From positions 434,001-498,000 of the forward strand of contig NZ_JANFLT010000006.1 of assembly GCF_024385505.1 (NCBI RefSeq): a stretch of 64,000 nucleotides of DNA, in the 5' to 3' direction. The stretch's first letter is position 1. Every line of letters starts with the position of its first letter. The notes under the pieces are model-generated. The model did not search any database. It was not told the origin of the DNA and saw nothing but the letters and a program-made list of their open reading frames with translations. The DNA comes from Arthrobacter zhaoxinii. Its GTDB lineage: Bacteria; Actinomycetota; Actinomycetes; Actinomycetales; Micrococcaceae. A program made the position numbers and the translations under genes. Shown one piece after another: positions 45,222-53,438 of this stretch.

Positions 45222-47921
45222 ATGCACGGGTTCAACCCGCGGCCGCTGATGGGCAGGGATGCCGTCCTTTCCTCCGTGCTCGAGAGTCTGCGCCGGCCCG
45301 TCGGACACGGCGCCGTCGTCGCCGGGGAAGCAGGTCTAGGGAAGACCGCCCTGGCGGCGGCTGCCGCACAGGAGCTGCAGGATTCGATGCCCGTCCACTG
45401 GGTCTATGCCAGCCCGGCCCTGAAGGCCGTGCCGTACGGGGCGCTGGCTGCCCTCCTGCCGGACCTCGCGCCGGGGCAGACCGGGTCACCGCTGGCGGTC
45501 ATGCGTGCCCTGATATCCCGGTTGTCGGACCCGGCGGGCGGTGGACTGCCCGCCGCACCGCAGCTCCCCGAACCCCTGGTCATCGTCGACGATGCACACG
45601 ACATCGACGGGCCGAGCCTCGACCTGCTCGCCCAGCTGCTGGACGCCGGACACATCCGGCTCCTTGTCCTGACCCGGTCCTTTCCGGATATATCCGGGGT
45701 TCTTCCGCATACATGGGACGGTCAGCTGACCCGCCACGGCCTGCTGCCGCTGGACGAGCGGGAAGTGCTGAAGCTGTGCCAGCAGGAGCTTCAGGGCCAA
45801 ATCAGCACGACCGCAGCCGTTGAGCTGGCCCGCCTTGCCGGCGGAAACCCGATGTACCTGCTGGCGCTGCTTGACGAAGCGGTGCGCCGCGGCTTCCTGG
45901 TCCAGCGGCATGGCATCTGGGTCGTGACCAACAGCGAGGTCCCGGTGGGCGGACGCGTGGGTGACCTCGTGAAGACACAGATACGCGGCCTGGACCTGCC
46001 GGACCGCACAGCTTTGGAAATGATCTGCCTTGCCGAACCGCTGCCGCTGCCGGCTGCCTTCCGGCTGGGGCTGCATGACTCGGTGGACCGCCTCACGAAT
46101 GCACTGCTGGTGAAGATCTCTGGCGATGTCCACCAGGTCCTGCGTCCGATGCACCCGATCTATGGAGAAGTCGTCCGCGGCATGGTTCCGGCGGCACGGA
46201 GCGCCCGTCTCCTTGATCAGCTGCGGCACGCCATGGAAGGGGTGGAGACGGAGGAGGAGGGACTGCTCCGCCGCATCTCGTGGGCGGTGGCCCTGGGGGC
46301 GGAGGTCCCGGAGCATGAGCTCCTATGTGCGGCGGAAACCGCGAACAACCGCTCCGATCCCCGGCTGGCCCTTCGCCTGGCAGCTGCCGTGGGAAACGGA
46401 GAACTGCGGATACCGGCACAAATCCAGGCGGCGCGCGCACTGCTGGTGCTCGGGGAACCCGGGCCGTCAGCCGCAGCGTTGGAAGGAACACTCGAGCAGG
46501 CACCCGATCTGCACGCCGTGAAGCAGGCGATGACGGTGCACGTCCAGCTCGCCCTGACGGCCGCTGAGGGAACCGGCTGGGAAGTTCCGCTGGCCCGCGA
46601 ATGGACCCGGGCAACGGACCGGCTGTCCGGCAGCGAACCTCCCCAGGCGGTGGAGCGGGCCCGCTGCGGCGCTCAGATGCTCGGCATCCTGCACCGGGTC
46701 AGGGAGGGCGACTATGTCTGGGCAGAACTGGAACTGGCTCAGGTGCTTCGTTCCGCAAGGGCGAGCATGGACCATGAGGCGGTCCTCTTTGCCGAGGCAC
46801 TGACGGCTGAGGTTCTGGTGGCAACGGGACGGGCGCAGACCGCACTCGAACACAGCACGGCTGCCATGAGGATGCTGCAGGAAGGCACCGGGGAATTGCA
46901 GCTTATGGGTTCGTTCGTCCTGCACCGGCACCTTGCCGTGCTGCTGTGGCTCGGCGAATGGGAACAGCTTAAGCGCTCCGTCGGTTCTGCGGATTCACTT
47001 GATCAACGGGCCCTCCTGCATTCCGGCGGCGTGGTCGACTTTGCCCTGGGTTTGAGCCGCCTGCGCTCCAGTGCCCTCGAAGACGCCCTCAAGGACTTTT
47101 CCGCTGCGGCGGAAGCTGCGGCGATCGCTGATCCCGAGGGAATCCTTCCCCTGTCGCTGGCTTTGGGTTCCTTTGCCGCCGGCAGTCTCGGCCAGCGGGA
47201 CCTCGCCGGGCGGCTGCTGGAGGAGGCAGGACGGGTATCCCCGCGGGGGCCGGAGCCTAGCCGGGTGCTGGCCGACGGGATCCTGGCGGGCGGGCGTTTT
47301 GCACGGGATTCCGACGACGCCTCTCTGCAGAAACTGCGGGATCTGGCTGCGCAGGCGCAGGAACGGTCCTTCACTTCGGTGGAATTCACCCTTCGGCACC
47401 TTTCCATGCGGCTGGGCTGCTTCGACGATGCCGGACGCCTGCTGAAGGTCACGGAAGGATTCGAAGGACCGCAGGCAGGTGTGCTCAACCGGGTGGCCCG
47501 CGCCGTGGTCGATCAGGACAGCGCGGCGCTTCTCGCCCTGGCTGCCGACCCCGATCCGGAACTGGACCTGCTCCTGGCCGGGCAGTGCCTGGCCGAGGCG
47601 CAGCGCGTGGCCCGCAGGAGTAACGACAAGGCCACACTGAACCGGATCCAGCGCCTGGCGGGCCGGCATGGAAGCCGCAGCCGAGGCTCGCTTCCCGGGT
47701 TGACCCGCCGGGAACTCGATGTTGCCGCACTGGTCGCGGCCGGACGTCGCAACGCCGACATCGCCGGCACACTGAACCTCTCCGTCCGCACCGTCGAAGG
47801 ACACATTTACCGGACGTACGAAAAACTCGGCATCAGCCGCAGGGAAGAACTCAAGGCAATGTTTCCTCTGCTGGACCAGCCATCCGGAGGAGCGCGGAAC
47901 CGGCCTATGGCCGCCGAGTAG
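45222..47921 (+). CDS. Large ATPase/LuxR-type regulator 2 (type B)
   Basis: 899 residues. N-terminus LMGRDAVLSSVL, Walker A GEAGLGKTAL (35-44), Walker B LVIVDDAHDID, a winged-helix-like LRPMHPIYGEVVRGMVPAARSA that it shares with regulator 5, then helical repeats and a canonical LuxR HTH: LTRRELDVAALVAAGRRNADIAG and LSVRTVEGHIYRTYEKLGISRR. ATG 45222 has GGAAGAGG upstream, only 19 bases after the stop of regulator 1, so the two are co-expressed and may work as a pair. After its stop comes the shared box that begins the next transcription unit. Confidence 0.9.
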   Translation: MHGFNPRPLMGRDAVLSSVLESLRRPVGHGAVVAGEAGLGKTALAAAAAQELQDSMPVHWVYASPALKAVPYGALAALLPDLAPGQTGSPLAVMRALISRLSDPAGGGLPAAPQLPEPLVIVDDAHDIDGPSLDLLAQLLDAGHIRLLVLTRSFPDISGVLPHTWDGQLTRHGLLPLDEREVLKLCQQELQGQISTTAAVELARLAGGNPMYLLALLDEAVRRGFLVQRHGIWVVTNSEVPVGGRVGDLVKTQIRGLDLPDRTALEMICLAEPLPLPAAFRLGLHDSVDRLTNALLVKISGDVHQVLRPMHPIYGEVVRGMVPAARSARLLDQLRHAMEGVETEEEGLLRRISWAVALGAEVPEHELLCAAETANNRSDPRLALRLAAAVGNGELRIPAQIQAARALLVLGEPGPSAAALEGTLEQAPDLHAVKQAMTVHVQLALTAAEGTGWEVPLAREWTRATDRLSGSEPPQAVERARCGAQMLGILHRVREGDYVWAELELAQVLRSARASMDHEAVLFAEALTAEVLVATGRAQTALEHSTAAMRMLQEGTGELQLMGSFVLHRHLAVLLWLGEWEQLKRSVGSADSLDQRALLHSGGVVDFALGLSRLRSSALEDALKDFSAAAEAAAIADPEGILPLSLALGSFAAGSLGQRDLAGRLLEEAGRVSPRGPEPSRVLADGILAGGRFARDSDDASLQKLRDLAAQAQERSFTSVEFTLRHLSMRLGCFDDAGRLLKVTEGFEGPQAGVLNRVARAVVDQDSAALLALAADPDPELDLLLAGQCLAEAQRVARRSNDKATLNRIQRLAGRHGSRSRGSLPGLTRRELDVAALVAAGRRNADIAGTLNLSVRTVEGHIYRTYEKLGISRREELKAMFPLLDQPSGGARNRPMAAE

Positions 47922-47936
47922 TTTTCGCTGGAAACA

Positions 47937-47981
47937 CCAGTAGGTTTTACTCGGGCGCCGCCATTGCGGGGTTCGTAGCGT
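47937..47981 (+). promoter_or_regulatory. Shared activator box and -10 of regulator 3
   Basis: Inverted repeat CCAGTA (47937-47942), 5 bases, TACTCG (47948-47953); -10 TAGCGT at 47976-47981. The T of TACTCG is 28 bases before the T of the -10, the same as at 50525 and 56276. Centred near -42 from the likely start, a position typical for LuxR-type activators next to the -35. Confidence 0.6.
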
Positions 47982-47997
47982 TGTAGCCGTTACCCAC

Positions 47998-48200
47998 GGT
48001 TCCGTGTGCGGTTGCGGCAGGGGGCTTAGCCCGCAGCCTGCGGCGCACGGGAACCTCGGGTCCCACATACGGAGCCGGCGGCGTCGATGCCCTCTGAGAC
48101 CGGGGCGTCCCCCCAGCCGCCGCCGGCTCCTTCCCGAACGCCTATCCGCCGACGCTGCGAATGCCGGCATCAACAGCACCGCGCAACCGGTGAAGGAGCC
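47998..48200 (+). promoter_or_regulatory. Candidate RNA switch in the leader of regulator 3
   Basis: The leader (about 218 bases) folds into hairpin 1 (47998-48009 with 48043-48055, one bulge and one wobble) and hairpin 2 with perfect 13-bp arms, 48071-48083 (GGAGCCGGCGGCG) and 48118-48130. The 3' arm continues into GGCTCCTT (48125-48132), which is the exact complement of AAGGAGCC (48193-48200), the Shine-Dalgarno of the gene. Hairpin 2 and Shine-Dalgarno pairing therefore exclude each other. No known riboswitch family is recognised. Confidence 0.45.
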
Positions 48201-48205
48201 GTTCG

Positions 48206-50404
48206 ATGGAAGCTGCCGGACGCCGCGAAAGCCTTGAAGGCAGCCAGCCGCTACCCCGTTCCGCATCGGTGCCGGCCCAGGTTCAAAATGCGGCGGCAGG
48301 AGCCCTCCAGGCGCTGTCCGAAGACAAAAGTGTTCTGGTCACGGGCGCCGCAGGGACAGGGAAGTCCACTGTCATGGCCAGTATCCTGGCGGGCCTCGGC
48401 AACGACTACTCGGTGCTGCAGCTGCGCGGGACTGCCTCATGGGCGGGAAAACCCTTCAACGGACTCTTGTGGCTCCTGAGCGAGCTGCCGCCGGAGTCCC
48501 TGTCCGATCCGGTGTATGTGCTCCAGTTCCTCCGAAAGGCTTTCCAGGAGAAGGCCGCCGGCCGCCGGCTGGTTCTCGCCGTCGAAAATCCGGCGGACCT
48601 GGACGCCGCCACGGCGGCCGTTCTCCTCCAGCTGTGCAGGGCCGGGTCGGCGCTCTTGCTGGCCACAGCCCGTGACCTGTCCGCCTGCAGCGGGGAGCTC
48701 GTCCGGTGGTGGGCCGAAGGCTCGGTCCATCGGGAGTCCCTGGAGCCGCTGCGTCCCGGCGCCACCCGGGTACTGCTGGAGGAACTGGCGGGCGGTCAGG
48801 TCTCTCACCGGCTTGTGGCCCAGGTGCAGAGAAGGAGCCGGGGAAATCCGCTGCTTTCGTCCATGTTTCTCCGGGAACAACTGAACGCCGGGACGGTGCT
48901 GAAGCGGCACGGAACCTTTGTGTGGACGGGGGCGGTGTCATATTCCGGAGCCCTGGCCGACCGGGTGGCAGCGGAAACCGTCGCCCTGTCCCCGGCGGAA
49001 CGCTATGCGGCGGATGTCCTGGCGGTCACCGGGGCCCTGCCCCCGCTCCTGCTCCTGCGGGTGGCCGATCCGGTCGCCGTGGAAAGGCTCGAGCAGGATC
49101 TGCTGATCGTCTCCGGTCCAGCCGGTACCGTCCAGCTCAAGGATCCGCTGCTCGAGGAGGCGGCGGCAGCACTGGTCCCGCCGGGCCGTGCCGCCGAAAT
49201 CCGGTCCCTGTTTGCCGGCGTCGTCAGCTGGGTCCCCGGTTCCGGCCCGCAGGCGCCGGAGGCGGCCCGCAGGAGGGCGGCTGCGGCCGCGGTTCGGGAG
49301 GCGGCGGATCTATCCCGCCGCGGCCGGTGGGAGGAAGCTGCCGCAGCCGCCCGGCGATGCCTGCAGGCAGCGGATGAACAGGGAGTCGAAGACAGCGGAG
49401 GGCCGGACCTGCTGTCGGACCTTTTCCACGTGTTCCTGCAGTGCGGTGACCTGCGCGAGGCTGAGGACCTCCTGTCGCGGTTGGATAAGGCAACCGAGGG
49501 TGCGGAGCTTCACGGAGGCAACGACCTATGCGCGGGTACCGTCCAGGTTCTCGGCGGGCGTGCCGACCGTGCCCTGGATTACCTGCGGCGGGCCATTGCA
49601 CAGTTCGAGGCAGACGGAACCGCGCAGCTGCTTCCCCTGGCGCATTCCGCCGCAGCCTATGCCTGCATCCTGCTTGATGACATTGACACCGCATACGGTT
49701 ACCTCGCTGCAGCGGTCGATCCCGGTCCGGCCGGAAAGGATCTTCCGGCGGCCTCTGATTCGGCGGAAACCGCCCAATGGGCCGCACTTACCCGACGCCT
49801 TACCGGGCTGTGCGCTGTCCGCGGAGTGACCGGCGGGCCGGGACCTGCCGCGGCCGGAGCGGATTTGGACCTGCCCGGAGCTCTGCTGGTGCTGGCCACC
49901 GCCGCCCTGCACGGCCACCCGGGAGCAGCCGAAGAGCTCGGTGAAACGGCAACCGGCTGCAGCGGGGACGCTGCGCAGTTGTACCTGGAGCTCGCTGAGG
50001 CGCTCACGGCGTCGGAGCCCGAAGGTCTCTGCCGGGCAGCAGAACGGGCCTATCAGCTGGGTCACTACCTGACGGCGTACGAGGCAGCCCGCAGTGCGGT
50101 CCGCCTGTCCCGGGCGCAGGCAGACCGCGCACGGCTGCGCGCTGCGACCCGAATCGAGAACGCCAGTTACCGGATGCTGCGGACAGCCAATTCGGTGTCG
50201 GACCGGCTGTCGGAACTGTCCGATTTCGAGCAGAGACTGGCACTGGGCGCAGCCGCCGGGTCCAGCAGTTCCCACCTGGCTGCGGCGCTGCATCTCTCAC
50301 CCAGGACGGTGGACTGGCATCTCGGCCGCATCTTCCAGACGCTACGTGTTTCCGGCCGCGCGGAACTGCGCGAGTGCCTCGAAACCGAACACCAGCACGA
50401 GTGA
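48206..50404 (+). CDS. Large ATPase/LuxR-type regulator 3 (type A, divergent HTH)
   Basis: 732 residues, the shortest of the five. Walker A GAAGTGKSTV (47-56). The Walker B position reads LVLAVENPADLD, with Glu-Asn where the others have Asp-Asn, so hydrolysis may differ. PFNGLLWLLSELP is the type A signature. The helical middle is shortened. The C-terminus LSDFEQRLALGAAAG, then LHLSPRTVDWHLGRIFQTLRVSGRAEL, resembles regulator 1 and likewise lacks the LTxRE helix. ATG 48206 has AAGGAG seven bases upstream. It is alone on its transcript; no type B partner follows. Confidence 0.88.
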   Translation: MEAAGRRESLEGSQPLPRSASVPAQVQNAAAGALQALSEDKSVLVTGAAGTGKSTVMASILAGLGNDYSVLQLRGTASWAGKPFNGLLWLLSELPPESLSDPVYVLQFLRKAFQEKAAGRRLVLAVENPADLDAATAAVLLQLCRAGSALLLATARDLSACSGELVRWWAEGSVHRESLEPLRPGATRVLLEELAGGQVSHRLVAQVQRRSRGNPLLSSMFLREQLNAGTVLKRHGTFVWTGAVSYSGALADRVAAETVALSPAERYAADVLAVTGALPPLLLLRVADPVAVERLEQDLLIVSGPAGTVQLKDPLLEEAAAALVPPGRAAEIRSLFAGVVSWVPGSGPQAPEAARRRAAAAAVREAADLSRRGRWEEAAAAARRCLQAADEQGVEDSGGPDLLSDLFHVFLQCGDLREAEDLLSRLDKATEGAELHGGNDLCAGTVQVLGGRADRALDYLRRAIAQFEADGTAQLLPLAHSAAAYACILLDDIDTAYGYLAAAVDPGPAGKDLPAASDSAETAQWAALTRRLTGLCAVRGVTGGPGPAAAGADLDLPGALLVLATAALHGHPGAAEELGETATGCSGDAAQLYLELAEALTASEPEGLCRAAERAYQLGHYLTAYEAARSAVRLSRAQADRARLRAATRIENASYRMLRTANSVSDRLSELSDFEQRLALGAAAGSSSSHLAAALHLSPRTVDWHLGRIFQTLRVSGRAELRECLETEHQHE

Positions 50405-50513
50405 GATCCGGTATTTCTTTCCACGGACACCCTGTTGCAGGTGGTTTAGGCCGGTAATTACGTAGCCCGGCACGGCCATCCACGGGTCATTTCCAAGTAA
50501 CCGCGTAGCGGAA

Positions 50514-50558
50514 CTAGGGTGCTCTACTCGTGTAACGCCGGGAAGGCGTTCCTACGCT
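50514..50558 (+). promoter_or_regulatory. Shared activator box and -10 of regulators 4-5
   Basis: TACTCG (50525-50530) with a degenerate left half CTAGGG (50514-50519) at the same 5-base spacing; -10 TACGCT at 50553-50558, again 28 bases from the T of TACTCG. Confidence 0.55.
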
Positions 50559-50577
50559 GGTGCACAGCAGGAGCGCC

Positions 50578-50763
50578 TTGACGGGCCGCCGGTGGGTGGA
50601 CATCCCCGGGGTGCAACCGAGTCCTGCTACTGAACCTGAACCTGAACCTGAACAAGAAGAACCTGAACCGACAGAAACCGGGTCTCCCAAGTGCAGCCAC
50701 ATGATGATCAGCAATCCCTGCTCCGCAGCTCCGGCAGTACCTCCGGCCTTCCGGCAGCGATGA
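50578..50763 (+). CDS. Candidate leader peptide, Pro-Glu repeat, coupled to regulator 4
   Basis: A 61-residue ORF not recognised as any family. TTG 50578 has CAGGAG five bases upstream. The product begins MTGRRWVDIPGVQ and then carries an acidic Pro-Glu repeat (EPEPEPEQEEPEPTE) encoded by a hexanucleotide repeat around 50626-50670. Its stop overlaps ATG 50760 of regulator 4 as ATGA, like other coupled pairs in the window. It begins about 13 bases after the predicted transcription start. It may be an artefact, in which case regulator 4 would start at GTG 50691. Confidence 0.4.
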   Translation: MTGRRWVDIPGVQPSPATEPEPEPEQEEPEPTETGSPKCSHMMISNPCSAAPAVPPAFRQR

Positions 50764-53438
50764 CTCCTGCCGGGGCGCCCGGCACGGCCGGCCAGGCGGC
50801 CCAGCCGGTCATGATCGGCAGGGCAGGAGTCGTTGAAGAGATTCTGCGGAACCTCGCCGGGGCAACACCGGGAACCGGCTGCCTGCTCGTGGGCGAACCC
50901 GGGATCGGCAAGACCGCAGTCATGCAGCACGTACTCCGGCACCTGCAGGAGGACACCTACATTGTGCAGGTGCGCGGCTCGGAATTCGCCGGCCGGACAC
51001 CGTTCGGCGCCCTGACGTTCCTGCTCTCCGACCTGGATCCCGAGCTTTCCGAGCACCCGGTGATGATCCTGCGCGGACTTACCCGGCTGGTGACGGAGCG
51101 CGCCGGCGGGCGTCCCGTCCTCCTGACCGTGGACAACGCTGAGGAACTGGATGAATTTTCCGCCATGGTGCTGACCCAGCTGGTGCTCAACCGCAGTGCA
51201 GGCATGCTCGTCGCCTTCCGCGACTTCAGCTCGGCTCCGGCGGAATTCGCCGGTCTGTGGCGCGACGGCGTCCTCGCGCGGGTGGACCTGGAACCGTTGA
51301 GCGTTCCGGAAGCCGGCGCCTACCTCGGCTCCCTGCTGGGCGGCACGGTCTCCCGTGCCGCCGCCGTTGCCATCAATGACTACGCCGGCGGCAACCCGCA
51401 TCTGCTGACGCTGGCACAAACGGACTTCCGGGATGCCGGGCGGCTCAGGCAGCACAACGGCAGGTGGATCCTGGCCCCCGGGGAGGACATCCGCGGCGGA
51501 CGGGTTGCCGGCGCGGTGATGGGTAACCTGGCGCACCTTTCACCCGCCCAGACCCGGCTGCTCCAGCTGCTGTCCATGGCGGAATCGCTGCCGCTGCCCC
51601 TGGTTCTCGCCTGGCTCGGCAACACGGACCTGGACGCACTCCAGGAACAGGGAATCGTCGCCCTGGATACGCGTCCGGTGCCGGATGTACTGATCTCCAA
51701 CCCCGTGGTGGCGCGGTCGGTCCGGGCAGGATTGACGTCGGCACAGCAGCGTCAGCTCTTTGAAGAGCTGGCCCCGTCGTTCAACACCGGACTGGTCCTC
51801 GATCCGCTTGTCCTGGCCCGCTGGCTCGACTGCATCGGTGAAGTTCCGGGCCGGGACCTGGCTGTGGGGGCTGCACGGCAAGCCACCGCACTGGGCCTGC
51901 CGGAAACAGCCGTCCGGCTGATTTCGGCAGCTTTCAGCGGGAATGAAAACGCCGGGGCGGTCATCGAGCTAGCCCGTGCACGGACGGCACAGGGCGAATA
52001 CGGTGCAGCACTCGGAGTACTCGCCCGCTTCCGGGGCAGCGATGCGGTCCCGTCTGCCGGGGACCGGATCCGCCTGACGCTCGCCGAATGCCGGGTCCTG
52101 TGCATTGAGGCAACCGGGCTGCGGGATCCGCGCTCAGCCGAAGCCGCAGCAGAGCCCACCCGGATGCGGCACACCGACCTCTTTGAACAGGTTGAACGGG
52201 AGATCGCCGAGCTGGACGGGGCGGCCGGGGCCGACAGTGCCAGGCGCGAACTGGCCCTCGCCCGTGCCGAATGCCACTCGGCCCACGGCCGGTTCCTGGT
52301 GAACGCCTCCTACCTGGCCGGCCTTGAGTTCCCGGATGCGGACTTCCGGATCCTGCGTGCGGCCTGGCTGAGCGAAGCCTGGAGCATGACCAACCGCCAG
52401 GACGACGCCGTCGAACTTGCGGGGACGGTGGAACGGATGCTTGAGGGAACGAGCGCCGATGTCCGCGCCGGCGTTGTCGGCAGGCTGCTGCACACCTATC
52501 TGATCACGGGGGCGCTTTCCGCCTGTGAACGGCTGCTGGCCGGAACCACCGGTATGGAGGGCACACACGCCGAGTTGGCCGAGGGATTGCTGCACGCCTT
52601 CGCCGGCAGGCCGGAACCGGCGCTCGCTGCACTGACCCCCGCGGTAAATCAGCTGATGGTCAGCGGGCCCGCTGCCTTCCTGCCCCTTGCGGCAGCGGCA
52701 GCAGCGTACTGCCACGCCGTGGAGGAGCGAAGCGAGGACGCCCGCCGGTACCTGCAGGTGCAGCGCTCAGCGGCCGACGGCGGACCCTGGGCGGTGCGCC
52801 GCGGCGCCCGGCACTTCGCCGCCCTGGCGGAGGCAACACTCGGCGGGGAGACCGGCAGCGCCCGCTTTGTTTCGCTCGCTGCGCAGGACCAGCGGCGCGG
52901 CGCCTACGCGTACGAGCTCCTTGCACGGTTGACGGCTATGCGGCTCGGTGATGCGGAAAGCCTGGACGATGTGCTTTCCGCTGCCGCAAACCAGCAGGGG
53001 GACTTCGCGGCGTTGTGTGAGCTCTATGCCAAGGGCCTGGGCAACGGCGACGCCCAGATGCTCCTGCGGGCATCGGAGCTGGCAGCCGGAGCCGGCCACG
53101 TCCTGCTGGCCCGCGAAATCTCGGAGCACGCCCTGGGCATCGCCTCCGGTGCCGGAGACCGGGCCACCGTCCGCTTCATCCACCGGAGCCGAAGAACCGC
53201 GGCGCCGGACGCGCCGGCAGAGGCCGCAGACGAGTTCCTCGGCGCCCTCACCGCCCGGGAACGCTCGATCGCCAGAAAAGCCGTGGCCGGCACCAGCAAT
53301 AAGAAGATCGCGGAGGAACTTGGGATTTCGGTTCGAACCGTTGAAGGACATCTATACCAGGTGTATTCGAAGCTCCACGTCGGCAGCCGGCGGGAGCTGG
53401 CACGCACCATCGCGGAGCAGGCAGGGGCAAAGAAATGA
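50760..53438 (+). CDS. Large ATPase/LuxR-type regulator 4 (type A)
   Basis: 892 residues from ATG 50760. Walker A GEPGIGKTAV (45-54), Walker B VLLTVDNAEELDE, type A signature PFGALTFLLSDL, and LVAFRDFSSAPAEFAGLWRDGVLARVDLEPL-like sensor region (only key parts read), then a long helical region. The C-terminal HTH is canonical: LTARERSIARKAVAGTSNKK, then ISVRTVEGHLYQVYSKLHVGS. Overall it is closest to regulator 1 within the array. GTG 50691 in the same frame is the alternative start, but ATG 50760 overlaps the stop of the small upstream ORF. The stop overlaps the ATG of regulator 5 (ATGA), so 4 and 5 are made together. Confidence 0.88.
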   Translation: MTPAGAPGTAGQAAQPVMIGRAGVVEEILRNLAGATPGTGCLLVGEPGIGKTAVMQHVLRHLQEDTYIVQVRGSEFAGRTPFGALTFLLSDLDPELSEHPVMILRGLTRLVTERAGGRPVLLTVDNAEELDEFSAMVLTQLVLNRSAGMLVAFRDFSSAPAEFAGLWRDGVLARVDLEPLSVPEAGAYLGSLLGGTVSRAAAVAINDYAGGNPHLLTLAQTDFRDAGRLRQHNGRWILAPGEDIRGGRVAGAVMGNLAHLSPAQTRLLQLLSMAESLPLPLVLAWLGNTDLDALQEQGIVALDTRPVPDVLISNPVVARSVRAGLTSAQQRQLFEELAPSFNTGLVLDPLVLARWLDCIGEVPGRDLAVGAARQATALGLPETAVRLISAAFSGNENAGAVIELARARTAQGEYGAALGVLARFRGSDAVPSAGDRIRLTLAECRVLCIEATGLRDPRSAEAAAEPTRMRHTDLFEQVEREIAELDGAAGADSARRELALARAECHSAHGRFLVNASYLAGLEFPDADFRILRAAWLSEAWSMTNRQDDAVELAGTVERMLEGTSADVRAGVVGRLLHTYLITGALSACERLLAGTTGMEGTHAELAEGLLHAFAGRPEPALAALTPAVNQLMVSGPAAFLPLAAAAAAYCHAVEERSEDARRYLQVQRSAADGGPWAVRRGARHFAALAEATLGGETGSARFVSLAAQDQRRGAYAYELLARLTAMRLGDAESLDDVLSAAANQQGDFAALCELYAKGLGNGDAQMLLRASELAAGAGHVLLAREISEHALGIASGAGDRATVRFIHRSRRTAAPDAPAEAADEFLGALTARERSIARKAVAGTSNKKIAEELGISVRTVEGHLYQVYSKLHVGSRRELARTIAEQAGAKK

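Noticed and set aside
48004-48237. 77-residue leader ORF before regulator 3
   Set aside because: No ribosome binding site, Arg/Pro-rich shadow composition, and it overlaps the coding start without a stop-start junction.
50626-50670. Hexanucleotide repeat as a mobile-element or phase-variation tract
   Set aside because: Only a few units and in-frame multiples of three within a possible leader ORF; no flanking element features.
52015-52030. TACTCG inside regulator 4 coding sequence
   Set aside because: A single hexamer is expected many times by chance in 64 kb; no -10 at the 28-base distance and it is coding.
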